64,000 bases of DNA from contig NW_017804653.1 in the NCBI RefSeq assembly GCF_001625305.1, forward strand, positions 102,114-166,113, given 5' to 3'. Source of the DNA: Branchiostoma belcheri (Eukaryota > Chordata > Leptocardii > Amphioxiformes > Branchiostomatidae). This document shows, piece after piece, positions 1-12,700 of this stretch (the first letter of the stretch is position 1; every line of letters starts with the position of its first letter). Both the position numbers and the translations under genes were made by a program. Under the pieces are notes generated by a model, which was not told where the DNA came from, did no database searches, and was given only the letters and a program-made list of their open reading frames with translations.

Positions 1-110
1 CGCTCTACGCTAAATTTTAAGAGTCTGCTACGTATTACGCTGAATTCAGGAAGCTTCTCGATTACGTTTTACGATAAATTCCGAGTGTGAGAGTGTATGA
101 AATGGCTGGA
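1..110 (+). mobile_element. Truncated copy, GGGCCTGCATG family
   Basis: Carries the internal 'CGCTCTACGCTAAATTTT ... TTACGTTTTACGATAAATTC' pattern of this family and is cut by the window edge. Confidence 0.6.
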
Positions 111-145
111 CTGGTCCGGTGTAACTGCCGCTTTGGTGACTACAT

Positions 146-398
146 GGGGGCCTGCATGGGGGGGTCCAGACAACGCTCTACGCTAAATTTTGAGAGCCGG
201 CTACGTATTATCCTGAATTCAAAAAGCCTTTCGATTACGTTTTATGATAAATTCTGGGTGGCTACAACACATTGCGTGGAATTAAAATGACGAATTACGC
301 TCTACGCAAAATACGCAAATTAGAGTGGTCCGTCTACGCTGTACGTAGAATTAAACCGGTTGATAACGCTCTACAGAAAAGGGCATACAGACCCCCTT
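146..398 (+). mobile_element. GGGCCTGCATG-family MITE, copy 1
   Basis: Starts GGGGGCCTGCATGG and ends AAAAGGGCATACAGACCCCC, so the ends are inverted repeats. The interior is built of short 'AATTACGCTCTACG'-like words in both orientations. No coding capacity. Confidence 0.75.
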
Positions 399-563
399 GT
401 AACTGCGGCAGTTGCGTGTGTGCTACATTGTTAGTGCTCCCAGAGGAGGCTGGGAAATTCCTACCCTGACTGAGAATTTACATGCAAGTCTGAACTTGTA
501 ACAACAAAATGGGCCTGATGTGACATAGCTGGGACGATCCATTTCAATCCTTCAAGGGGGAGG

Positions 564-614
564 CAAGAAAAGCATTTGTACATGTACATTGTACATGTAC
601 AAATGCTTTTCTTG
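564..614. repeat. Perfect 51-bp palindrome
   Basis: Two 25-bp arms with a single central T, no mismatch by eye; the core is TGTACATGTACA twice. No recognised element surrounds it. Confidence 0.95.
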
Positions 615-1302
615 TTCTGCTTCTCTAACACATTCAGTCCTTGCAAATCCTTAGTTAAATGGGAGGGGTTAGATACTATGGGATTCAATGTGGTTTTGTC
701 CATAGTGCTGAAATACTTTTCATTGACAAATTATACCTGAACCAAAATTTTCTATGTAACCACATTGTTCACCAAGGAAACTAACAATCACATTTATGGT
801 TTGTTATGAATAATACTATATGATTATTTAACACATCCTGTTGCCGCTTTGTTATCTATTTTAAAAGGTGATCCTACAGAAAAGTCAAGGCGTCACATTT
901 TCACACAGTTTAACAACGATGTCACAAAAATTCCTCGACTTCTAAACAGTTTTCCAAGCCAGTAAGTAGAATTTCCTGACCAATACCTGAACAAAATCAG
1001 AATAGCACTCTTCTGGAAAGTTAAACATTCCAAGTTCCTTACTTTCCGAGCTTTTAAGCAGAATTCCACAAATTCCCATTCTGGTGAATCAGGTTTTGTT
1101 TTCAGGAAATTTTTTGGACAACACAGGGCCTACTTACAGCCTTCCCCTGAGGTATTACAGCCTTAGACAAGAGCAGTTTTGTTTGGAGCCGCCTCATTGG
1201 CTGCCCAACCTTGAAGCCCCATTACTAGAACTGACAGGATGTGGAGGGTAAACTGCAAGGTCAACTGCACTGTAGACAGACAGCTGACAGCCGATGTATC
1301 AG

Positions 1303-1490
1303 TGGGGGCCTGCATGCCTTTTTCCGTAGAGTGTAATCGGCTGTTTTAATTCTACGTAGAGCGTAGATGGACTCATCTATTTCAACATAGAACGTAATTT
1401 GGGGCATTTTGGGTAGAGCATAATTCGCTGTTTTAATTCCATGTAATGCATTGTAGCTACCTGGAATTTATCTTAAAGCGTAATCGGTGT
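1303..1490 (-). mobile_element. GGGCCTGCATG-family MITE, copy 2 (partial)
   Basis: Reverse orientation: GGGGGCCTGCATGCC, then TTTTAATTCTACGTAGAGCG and the AATTTATC..AAAGCGTAAT block; the other terminus is missing. Confidence 0.7.
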
Positions 1491-1915
1491 ACTTGGAGCT
1501 AGTGCTGCTTACCGGTTCACTGGACTTGGATCCGGACTTGTAAGAATGTTTTGAGGTTCAAGTCCAAAAAAAACCTAAAAGTCAAGAACCGAGTCCGGAC
1601 TTATTGCGGGTAACCATAAAAGTCACCATTTCACATACCCCTTTTCTTTCCAAACCACCTAAAACTATGCGTAGATTGCAAAATCTTTGCTGCAAAATAA
1701 AGAAAACATTGCCATCGGGCATCGTCAAGTAACGGCCTCTATGTTACATGTATGTGGCCAAAGTTTCACCCAGACAACATTGCAAGGTTGCCAACATGCA
1801 ATTTTGTATATGCTATGGGTTTAGGTCCAGACTAACAAGTTCGGAACTGAACCTAAACTTCTGGACTTGAATCCGGACCTGAACCTAAATGTGGGTTTAG
1901 ATATGCAGCACTACT
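1491..1915. repeat. Repeat with short inverted ends, 'TCCGGACTT' rich
   Basis: GTGCTGCTTACCGG near the left end and GCAGCACTACTTGGAGCC at the right end are partly inverted. The interior repeats 'GACTTGGATCCGGACTT' words in both orientations. Class unknown. Confidence 0.4.
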
Positions 1916-2033
1916 TGGAGCCAATGAAAAGATTTATTTATTAGCTTTCTTTATATCAAAAAGTCCTAGACTGTGTTTTCTAGTTACAGGTACACATTTT
2001 TTAAACTCCAGTTTTCTTTTGAAAGAGTCTACA

Positions 2034-2053
2034 CACACACACACACACACACA
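2034..2053. repeat. (AC)10 microsatellite
   Basis: Pure AC dinucleotide run. Confidence 0.9.
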
Positions 2054-2545
2054 GCTAAACCAGAGACTAACCAGACTTGTCACACTTGTTGACAGTGGAC
2101 GGATGGAATTTTCCCCTCTTTCCCTCACAGGTCAAGTTCTGTAGCACTAATGTGCCATTCTGGCAAGTTGTCGAAGTTTTCAACAAGCACAAGTACCGGT
2201 CTTGTCAAGAGTTAGAGACACACCAGTAACACTATTGTGCTATTTTTAACTCAGTCATGTTTTCATTATTATCTGCCAATGGTTTGTTGGTTTCAGACCA
2301 GGACAACTTGTTATGAATAGCTAGATTAACATGATACATGATTTTTGGTCTGTGGGTGGGCTTTGCTGTCTGAAAGACTTTTGGGTCCCTTAGCAGCATC
2401 CTTTTAAACTGCAGATGTTGTTGTTATTCACAAACGATTTTTGTCGCAAAATTTGAACTTGGATTTGTACCCACTATATTAGCATATGGTAATATGCATT
2501 AGCATTAGTATATTAGCATATGATTAACATTGAATATGAACTTTT

Positions 2546-2772
2546 CCTACCTAGAGGGCCTGCATGGGGGGTAGTGATTACTAATTACGCAAAATTTTTG
2601 CCGCCAATTACAAATTACGTTAAAGCCTCAGAGCTGATTACGACTTTATGCTTTACTGTTAATGTTCTAAATATACGAATTACGTTGATTTTTGGGGAGG
2701 CTGCCTAGGAATTACGAAGACTAAAAGGGCCTGATTACGCCTTACAAAAAGGGCATGCAGGCCCCCTACCTA
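2546..2772 (+). mobile_element. GGGCCTGCATG-family MITE, copy 3, with 8-bp target duplication
   Basis: The element (2554-2764) starts GAGGGCCTGCATGG and ends GGGCATGCAGGCCCC. It is flanked by CCTACCTA at 2546-2553 and 2765-2772. An 8-bp duplication suggests mobilisation by a hAT-type transposase (inference). Confidence 0.75.
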
Positions 2773-3469
2773 AACTGCAGTTTGTTCTTTCAATCCGAAA
2801 AAAACGTCCAACCTCCCCTCCCCTGCTCAAGATTCAGAATGGACCGTCCCTGAATGACAACATTTGTAGAAGGTCCGGCAGGACCTGAGTTGAACTTGAG
2901 TTTGTGTGAACTTGGCAGGAGAGTCTGAAGGATGGACAATGATGGGTCCACAGGCTGATGCAAATAAATACAGTCTGTAGAACTTGTCCCGAATGTTTCC
3001 GCTCAAACATTGCTTAGAGTTACAGTACTGTAGCAAAGAGCTTCAAGTTAAAACTAAATTTGGGTTCAGAGCAAGAGAATCTAGAGGTCGTGATTTTTCA
3101 ATATATTACGATGTATATAAAAATATATATTGTATAAATCTTTGAAAAAGAAGCCAAGCCAACAACAATGTATATACTTTTAAAGGGCTATTTTTTCAAA
3201 AGCAACAATGTACTGTATTCAAAACTTAATTTTTCTATTTATGATGTTTGAAGGTCAAAATTATAGAATATCATCACTTCAGAAAAATGTCTCAACAACT
3301 TTTAAATGTCAGCCATCTGTCATTTTTACTTGTGGGTGTGGCTGTTAATTGGATGATGTTGGTTATTAATATGCTCATTAATACATCATTTTCCATGTTA
3401 AGCATGCACTAAGGGGCATAGGTTATATAATAAAATCCAATTAGATTTGTTAATTTTCAAATAGTTTAT

Positions 3470-3783
3470 TTAGGCCACAGCAAGTAAATCTTATGGATGA
3501 CATCCTCCACAGACTCCAAATCTAATGCGAGCGGGCGAAAAAAACAAGGCGGGCCGAAAAAAACAAGGTTCCTGCATTTTCAAGTTTATATACTACATCA
3601 ATTTAGTAACTAGTAAAAGACAAAACAATAAATCAGAGCCTTGTCTTGTCTCCTCTCCTCATAGTTATCTGCCATCCACTTTCCGGCAAGAGGACAACAA
3701 AATTTCTTGTTTTTTTCCCCAAATCAGGTGAAAATTAATGTTCGCGCTGATGTCATCCATAAAAATTACTTGCTGTGGCCTTA
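3470..3783 (+). mobile_element. GGCCACAGCAAG-family MITE, copy 1
   Basis: 3473-3780, 308 bp. The left end GGCCACAGCAAGTAAAT and right end ATTACTTGCTGTGGCC are inverted repeats, flanked by TTA on both sides. A 3-bp TWA duplication is typical of PIF/Harbinger elements. Confidence 0.8.
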
Positions 3784-6610
3784 GTTATATAACTTCTTAA
3801 TTGATAGCCTTGATAGCAAATTACAAGATATACCAGGCATCCTGAAGCGCACTTTTACGTAAATGCCAGCATTCCGACCGAGTCGAACATGATGTAAACA
3901 TTCAAGCCACATTCCCGGGAATCCAGAAACATGACATTTCACATGGAGCAAACACCAGCCCACGTCTGCCTGTCCCTGTCTGTGTTTATATTTGGTCACG
4001 CCGAGACAGCAGATTAGAAAAAGAAACTAAAATTGTCAAAATGGCATGTTTTTGCCCCCCCCCCCTTCCCCCAAAGACAACTTTCTAGACTTCAAGTAAA
4101 AGACTCTGGTCTTATGTTAGTTAGCTAATTGACCTGAAAGTAATACAAAATGTTAATTTTTCTCATTTCTGATTTAGGGACAAAAACTATTTTATTTCTA
4201 CCTTAGCACATTTGTACAAACAAAACATTATAGAAGTACATGTATGTTGACTGCCTTTTTTCAGCTTAAACACGTAACAAAAAGAAAAAAATGGCTTAAA
4301 AAAGTTCTACTAGCAATGGAAAACTAGAAATGACTTCAACTCTTGGGACGTCCGAAATTTTTTTGTCAGAACGTTAATTATTTCCTGAACAAGCACAATT
4401 TAATTCAATGAAAATGATGTATACAATGTGTTCAAATTACAGTTTTCAGTGAAATTCGTGTGCGGAAATGGTGTTTCATCAGACCAAATAGAAGCACACT
4501 CAGTAATGACCTTCAAACATACTGTGAGTGAAGGTCGTTTGAACTAGAAGTGAAATCTCCACATTTCCTGTTGAAAACAGGAACTGATTTACTCCTCATT
4601 CCCTCCACTTTACACACACAGGAAGACGTCAAACCTCAGCCAATTGAAATTCCTTGAGGTTCTACCCTGTCTTGGAATGAAGACTTAGCATTCCTAAGAC
4701 TCCTATGACAGGCCTAGGTACAGGAGATAGTTCAGACTCATCCTATAGTGACAGGTAACATCATTTCTAAGATCTGTCAGTTCTGACTGGGGCAAAAATA
4801 TGACCACAGTGTCATGTTTACTCAATGATCAGTCATTTTGAGAGCTTAATTTTTCAAAATATCTTTACATTACACTAAAAAGTTTTGTCATATCAATAAC
4901 AATGCATCTAATTTCAACAAATAAAGTCAAAATAAAACTGACCTAAACTTTGAAATAGAGGATTGTCTAGTACTTACAATGACATCATTTAAGGAAAAAG
5001 GATCTTTTAGATATTTTTCATTATAATAATTATCATAGCTTCTTGCAATGTTGCAAGAAAACAAGAAAATTACAAATTTATCAGTCCAGTCATCTTTTAT
5101 GCCACTTGTACACATACTGTACAAGTGTAGTGTGTTAACAACTTTTCTAATTCAAACAAAAATTGGCAAACCTGTTTCGAGAATAATGAGATATTTGACA
5201 TTTGACTTGGTGGCCCACCCCATTAAAAATGACAAATGTAGTTCTTATCAAGAGAACGTGCTCAGATCCCCTGGATAACAGACTTGTCGCTCTAATTGTG
5301 TCTTGTTTGAGTTAATTGGTCCGAAAACGTCCTTGTGATTTCATCAGTATTTCCTCAGTTACATTTTTGCCCCTTACGCAAAACGAAACCTATCAGAACA
5401 CGTGTCCAAGCTTGTAGAACTTCAAAGAGGCATTTTTTAAAGGCATGACAACTGCAAGACTGTGTCAAGGTCTTTGGATATGTTTTTCATGTCGATTAGT
5501 AGAGAAAACACTAAAAATTTCTTTCTTATGAAGAAAGAAACCTCTCAGAGTGGTACATCAAGTGTTCATGCTTTTGGAATGTCGACCTGCTAAAGTAGCT
5601 ATTTGGCACCAAATAAAATGTATCATGAATTGGTTACTGAGCTAGGCAGCTGGGAAAAGGTTAAAACTAAGGCAATTGCAAGTCTGTGTCATTGAGGTCT
5701 TTTGGATAAATTGCTGAACAACTTTAATATTACAGTCAGTAAGAAACCTATCGGTGGTTTCAAATGCCCATACTTTAAAAGATGTGTCATCAAATTGACA
5801 GTTTTAAGACTGTGTCAAGCAATTTTGAGTTAGTCTTTCCAAAATCACTTCTTATATACTATCATGAAAGTTCATGATCTAAAGGTATCTACCAGATACA
5901 TGTACGTTTGACCAAGTGTTGACATCACACTTCAAAGAGGCCACGTGACAAGCCTCACTGGGTCAGTCTACTGAGGAAGACCAGAGTGACTGGTCGAAAG
6001 CTCTAGGTGAGAAAACTTTTTTGTATTGGACCAAAAGTTTTAACTTTAAACAATTTTGAGTTAGGTTTTCCAGCAAACAGTAATTAAGTTGTACATCACA
6101 TGCAGACTACTAGTAAAATGTAGGAAACAAGTAAAATCTGAGATTTTATACCTCCGGGCTTTTTATTGTATATTTTTTATATAGGGTTCTAAACAAAGAA
6201 TTAATCAAGACTGGACACCCCTCTGTGTGAGGGGTCATATACGTGGACCATACCGAGAATAGCTTAAACATGCCAAAGGTCAACAGTCGCGACCATTTTT
6301 ACGCTCAAAGGGGTGTTCTGGGGCCACTAAAAGGCACCATTTTCCTGCCCGAAAACACATATACAATAAAAACAAAAGAACGTGCATAATCTACAACCCA
6401 ATAGCAAAACATACACCGAGTCCCAAAAAAATCTGTCCACCCAAATGCGAGAAACAGCTGTGAACATGAAAATCTAAATCTCTCACAAAACCCTTCCGCG
6501 GAAGGATGTCTCCTCCCCCGGAGGTAATAATAAAGTAATGATCGTTGCCTTCCACTGGTATACATTGTGTACACATGGGACAAAGTATTTCCAAACAGGA
6601 GCTAGCGTTT
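3784..6610. other. Stretch without recognised gene
   Basis: AT-rich sequence with no ARM-type exon, no clear repeat family and no long credible ORF. Probably ODAD2 3' intron. A TGAGGAAGACCAG..GTCGAAAGCTCTA motif near 5970-6005 resembles terminal regions of a dispersed repeat. Confidence 0.5.
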
Positions 6611-6616
6611 GCTCAC

Positions 6617-6731
6617 CTTGGCGTTCTCGATACATGGACAGATGGCCCATGCAGCGCTGGCCTGGACCTCAGGGTTCTGGTTCTTCAGGAGTGACCACAG
6701 CAGTCTCACACCGTCCAGCCGGTCAATGATC
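6617..6731 (-). CDS. ODAD2: ODAD2 coding exon 16 (last one in window)
   Basis: Residues 862-900: [38 protein letters not shown], ending in a GTGAGC donor, so the gene continues to the left. The human protein goes on with [20 protein letters not shown] and about 140 more residues, for which I see no exon in 1-6616. Confidence 0.94.
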
Positions 6732-9700
6732 CTAACAGAAACACAACAACAGACCATGGTCAAGATAACACGTTGTGGTACAATTCAGTAACTGTTAATA
6801 CATTGTATATGCAGAAAGGATGTTTTTAATGCTTTGTAATGGTTCTGGATAAAGAAGAAAAAAAATACAATTTGTACAATTGCAAAGAAGCATCTATGAG
6901 TGTGAAGAAAAATAATATGTATTTTCTCCAAACTGAATTTTAGTACGATTCTATTTACTTTTGTGAAAAGATGCTTCTTAGCATTTTTGTACTTACTCTC
7001 CTTCAAAAAACCTATCTTTAAAACTATTAGTACATATCTAAAAAGATCACATCTATATATGGTCAGACAGGAGTCTAAATCCTTCCTGCTATAAAATTGC
7101 AACATGACATAACCCAACACCAGTTACCATGGCACCAGCCATCTGGTTTGAGGTCATTGACCTTTTTGGTTTGGAGAAGAAGAGGAAACTGAACAAAAAC
7201 AATATGTTTTCCTTCGGTAAACATAAATACACAGGTGCAATGGATTGTAACAAGAGCAAACAAATTTTCTCACGTCATATTTTCTGTCTCGGTGGCGCAC
7301 GCTCCCACAGCCTTGGTCACGTTAACCAGCAGTGATTGGTTGGTCCCCGTCAGGAGGTTGACTAATGGGGGGATGCCGCCAGCCTTACGAATGGACATGC
7401 GGTTTTGCGGCTCCTGTGCGCACTCTCCCAGAGCGCCGACCACGTTAACCAGAACCTCTTCTGGCTGGTTTTGAAGGAGGGAGACCAGCTTCTCAATAGC
7501 TTTCAACTCCTGGAACCTACAGAAGTTAGAAAAGAAGGCAATTCCTTATTATTCACACTGACACTGAGAGGAATTTATTTTGTGTATTAGAGGTTTAAAA
7601 TCAAAGTTACTTGACATTGCAAGCTTCAAGAGAAAAATTGAGAGATTAATAATCTAAATGGGATGAGGAGTGGAAGTTTTATGTTTGTTTGAGCCTAGTT
7701 GTCTTCGTCAGAAAGACTGTGGAATAAGATTTTTGGCAGGCAGATTACCGTTGTGGAGGCCAAAGTCAAGTGCAAGTTGAGCTTCATGGGTCTGTAGGTC
7801 ACTGCACCTTTTGTGTTTGTGGCTTGTTAGCAAAATAACTAGAGTATATTTAAATAGATGTTCATGATTTTTGGTAGGCAAGCTACCATTGTAGAGGCCA
7901 AGGTCAAGTTAAAAAACGGGCCTCGTGGGGGATCCCTATGTCACTGCAGTGGACCTTTTGTGTTAGACATATAATGATATTGTCTGATATTGTCTGTTGA
8001 AAAATCTCCAGGACTTACCTTTCCACATTTTCGGGGCTGATGGCACATTTCCAGATGGCACCGGTGGCAGCGGCCAGGAGTTCCTTGTTGTCAGACTTGT
8101 CCAGGAGGGACACCAGCGGGTCCAGTCCTCCGTACTGACGCACAAGGTCACGGGTCTCCTTCTCCTCAGCACACTGGTGGGAGACAAAACTGCGGTGTGA
8201 GCTATATTTACCTCCATGAAAAATGGAGGTAGTGTGTTTGTGTTTCCGCACATTTGCGGCCAGCATAACTTTTGAACCTTTGGATGGATTGTGATGATAT
8301 TTGGTATGTGGATATAGGTGTTGGGTAGGCAAAGGTCAAGGTCGATTTTGGGCCTCCTGGTGACTGATCTTGGTACTGCAGCAGAACTTCTGCATACCTC
8401 ATTTGCATGATTAAGGAAGAAATTTACATATCAAGCCCATATTTCATGGAGGTATGAGATCTTGGAACTCTTGTTACATGTATGTGTACATTAATAGTAG
8501 GAATTTATTAAGTGCACTTTGAAAATATATACAATCAAAAGTTTTTAATCCTACATGATACAAGTTTTGTATATGTGTATGAACAACAAAAATTATTTCT
8601 CACCAAAATGGAAGAGTTTACAACAAACTGATTGAAAAGTGAGAAACAATCTTTTTTTTTCGCCCTATAGCATTAGATTTGGAGTCTGCGGAAGATGTCA
8701 TCCATGAAATTTACTTGCTGTGGCCTAATTTTGAAAACTGCTAAAATCAAGTGTTTTGCAGTATCTTTTAGTTTTCAATTTAAGATCTACAAAATGTAGC
8801 TTGGTAATCAGGAACAACAATTTTTAGTATGTACAATTGTACAAATGACATGAAATTGTTTTAAAATATCAAGAAATACCCCGTAGTGTGTTTTTGAAAG
8901 CCAAATGCTACTGTATGAAAAACTGTTTTGTCTGCCTACCCCGGCTAGTAATGAACATGTTACAAAACCACATGGGGGGAAAACTACACAATTTGGTCTG
9001 GTGCAAAAGGTCACTGAGCCTGTGTTTATACGCGTCGTTACCCCCTCCCACTAACTACTACAAATGTACATGTGTACGTGACTTTAAAGAATGGGATTCA
9101 ATGCGATTTCAGGGAAGCAAAACTGGAAATATTCTGAATAAGGCTATCTGTATGATATTGACACATACTGCTTCACATTAGCACATTTGAGTCAGTATTT
9201 CATACTTTTAAAATTGCAGAAACAAGCCCCAAGATGAGTCCTTTATTTTCTGGGTGGCACCCTAAAAATCAGCCAAAGACCTTTCCAGTAACCATTTTCC
9301 GTCAGAATTTTGGGGATTTTTGCTCCATGCGGGTCAATATTAATATATACATACATTGTCGGATGGTGTGGTTTCAACTCAGTATGTCTAGATAAGTGAC
9401 TAGAATATTGACTTTGAAAAATCTGGATTCCATGCCCTAAAAAGTGTACTGAAGAATGGCATCCAATGGACATTCTGTTATAGCGACCGTTGTTTTAACT
9501 TCGTCAGTGAACCATCAACTGAAGTTGACCCACCCAACCAGTACATGTATAAACAGCTGGAGCTTTTCCGTGTTCGGTCCGTGAACAAATTATTGCATTC
9601 TAGTTAGCACTGCGTACAAGGCGGGTAATTATACACACACACACTCGGTGGCAAAGATGAGACCCAGGCCTGGCGAACAGAGTTTTGGACTGGATCCAAA

Positions 9701-12700
9701 TCAAGAAATTGAATTACTATGGTAAGGCCACACCAATTTAATTTGTTGGTTCTCAGATTTTCCCAGAAAAAATATGAAGCGAGCGGGTGAAAAAAAAACA
9801 CAGGTCTATATGGCAAATTTACATTTTAGATCATGCAATGTTCCAAATCTGTAACAGAACATTTGAGGCAACAATGACTTGGCAAAGAAATCAAATTGTG
9901 AGTTTTTATCAATACTACTTAGAGGGTACTTTATTATTAAACACATATGGTTCTTCAGATGTAAGAGAGAGGTTTCAATGTCTTACATTCAGCTCATAGT
10001 TTTCTGGAAATGACCCGAAAAGTCCGGCCGACTTTGAACTTGATATTGAAGGAATCGCTTTATCTGGATGAAAGAGCAATGTCCAATAGAGTTACATGTG
10101 TAGCAGGGTGTGAACAGGGATATCACTTTGAACTTCAGATTGGATTCAAGGCCAGACCAATTTAATTTGTTAGTTCTCGCATTAAAAAAAAATGGAGCAA
10201 CAGGGCAAAAAAAGGTCTAGGCAACCTACATGTATTATAGCCCCAAGTACTGACCATAGGACTGGGTTAATATCTAAACAATGAATTTTGAACTTTTAAT
10301 CAAACCACTGCATTGATAGATGGAAAAACTGCTGGAACAACTAGGAAGAAAAGGACTTTCCTCAACTGTTGGAGGCAAAATATGAGCATTTTTTAGTTAA
10401 TTCAGGACCGGAATCTTTTCTTTTTTTTGGCAAATCAGAAAAAAAGAGGCGAATCCGAGAACCAACAAATTAAATTGGTGTAGCCAAAGCCTTTACCAAC
10501 AGTAATCTAGGAGTGCTACATAACTGTGCATTAATTTTGTACCAGTATAATTGTAACTAAGGTCAAAATAGCATGTTAGTAGAATGTACTGTGCCTGTGT
10601 GAAAGCAAGGCTGCAAATTCACATAACATGTTCTTCTAGGATCACTGTTCAATGGGTTAAACAACTGAGCTACACTGTGTGTGTGTGGACACACTTGTAT
10701 CATGAGTGTCATCACACTACCGCTATGGGAGTTGCCCCCAAACCCCAAGTGTGGCATCAAGATCCGAAAACAGGGAATCGCTCACAACATAGAGAGGTAC
10801 CACATCCGTACCCAACAGTGTCCTTCTTAGGGGAAAACAACAACCTTTGAATCACTGTGAAGAGGGCCTGCATGGGGGGTCCCGACAACGCTCTATGCTA
10901 AATTTTAAGAGCCGGCTACATGTACGTATTATGCTGAATTCAAGAAGCCTCCCCATTACGTTTTACGATAAATTCAGCGTAGGTATAATGCATTATGTAG
11001 AATTAAAACTGTGAATTACGCTCTTCGCACAATGAGCCAATTACGCTCTACGTTGAATTACAGCGGTCCGTCTATGCTCTACGTAGAACTTAAATGGCTG
11101 ATTACGCTCTACAGAAAAGGGCATGCGGGCACCATTCCAAGGGCAAAAACAACGACCCTTGAGTCACTGTGAATTGACGCTTTCCCATGAAAGCAAACAG
11201 ACCATTTTTTTGGCCATCCGCTTGGGACGATTTACGCTTAACAGCGTGCGTTATGTTTTCACAGACAGTGCCGTATGGTGCTTCAACTTCAAGTGCTCTT
11301 CTCTGTTGCATTTGGGCCACTCAAAAAAGCAGACCATGTCATAGGATGAAGACAGGGGGGTGGGGGGGGTGGAATGTTCTATCATGAGTGTTATGAGTGT
11401 GACTACATGGAACTGGTATGTCTAAAGCATACAACACAAAACAGACAAGTCATGGGAAGAACATGTCTGCAGTAACTTACAGAGAATTTTGTCTAGATGA
11501 AGACAGGTGGAAAAAAGTCTTTGTCTATCTTTGGTTATACAAAAGAAGTGTATAATATGCAACCAAGTCATTAAAGTGCATTAGGAACAGGTGTGTTTAC
11601 AATTGTCACACATGACCTGACATGAATGTTCTGTGCTTTTGCTTCTGCTATTCACTCACTCACTCACTCACTCACTCACTCACTCACTCACTCACTCACT
11701 CACTCACTCACTCACTCACTCACTCACTCATTCATCCATTCACTCACTCACTCATTCCTTCACTCACTCACTCACTCATTCATTCACTCACTCATTCATC
11801 CATTCACTCTCATTCCTTCGCTCACTTATTCCTTCACTCACTCACTCACTCACTCACTCATTCATCCATTCACTCACTCATTCCTTCACTCACTTATTCC
11901 TTCACTCACTCACTCACTCACTCACTCACTCACTCACTCACTCACTCACTCACTCACTCACTCACTCACACATGCATGTTAGAATGTACAATATTGTGCC
12001 ACCTTTTTTATGTGCTATCTGTCTACAATGTGGCCCAAGACATTTGTAAAATGACCATCTAAGATTGTTTTCTTACCTTGAAGATGGCCGAGGCACAGTG
12101 CATCTGGAGGACTTGGTTCTCGCTGTGGAGATTCTTCACCAAGTCTTCTATCATTCCCTCTGTCCGAATAGCCAGCCGGTAACTTTGCTGTAAAAGGAAA
12201 TTTACAACATTCACATACACAATCATGATAAACTTTCAAGTAGACACATTTTCCCCAAAATATTCAAAGACAAGGGAAGAAAAGTTTCTTTTAAAAGAAG
12301 AGGGGAAAGTTTCAAAAACTCTTTTGAGGAGGATACAATAGCTCAATTGTTAGAGTGCTCGCTTTGTAACCGGGAGGCCGTGAGTTCAAACCCTGGCTGG
12401 GTCATACCAAAGACTTTAAAAATGGTACATACATGTATTGCTTTCTCTGCTTAGCACTCAGCACATATGAGAAAGAGTGTGGGAAGGTCAAACACACAGC
12501 ACTACCAGTGGGCTAGCCCCCTGCTGTAGTGATTGCACAACTGTGTGGCCCAAGGGCTACAGAGAGGGAGATGAGCGCCACCCCTATGCTCTGCAATATA
12601 GTGGAACGAGACCTTTTTTTAAGGAGCCTTTCAAATTTTTTTCCTCATTTTTTTTGGTCTTTTCTTGGAAAAAAAGCCTTACCTCTGAAGCACACTCCTG

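Noticed and set aside
1-6616. Remaining C-terminal ODAD2 exons
   Set aside because: Looked for ARM-repeat blocks such as HHLAEAISRCCMWGRNR on the minus strand; none seen, so they are taken to lie beyond the left edge.
11622-12062. Long overlapping ORFs rich in THSL repeats
   Set aside because: Translation of the (CTCA)n microsatellite in three frames; lies in an ODAD2 intron.
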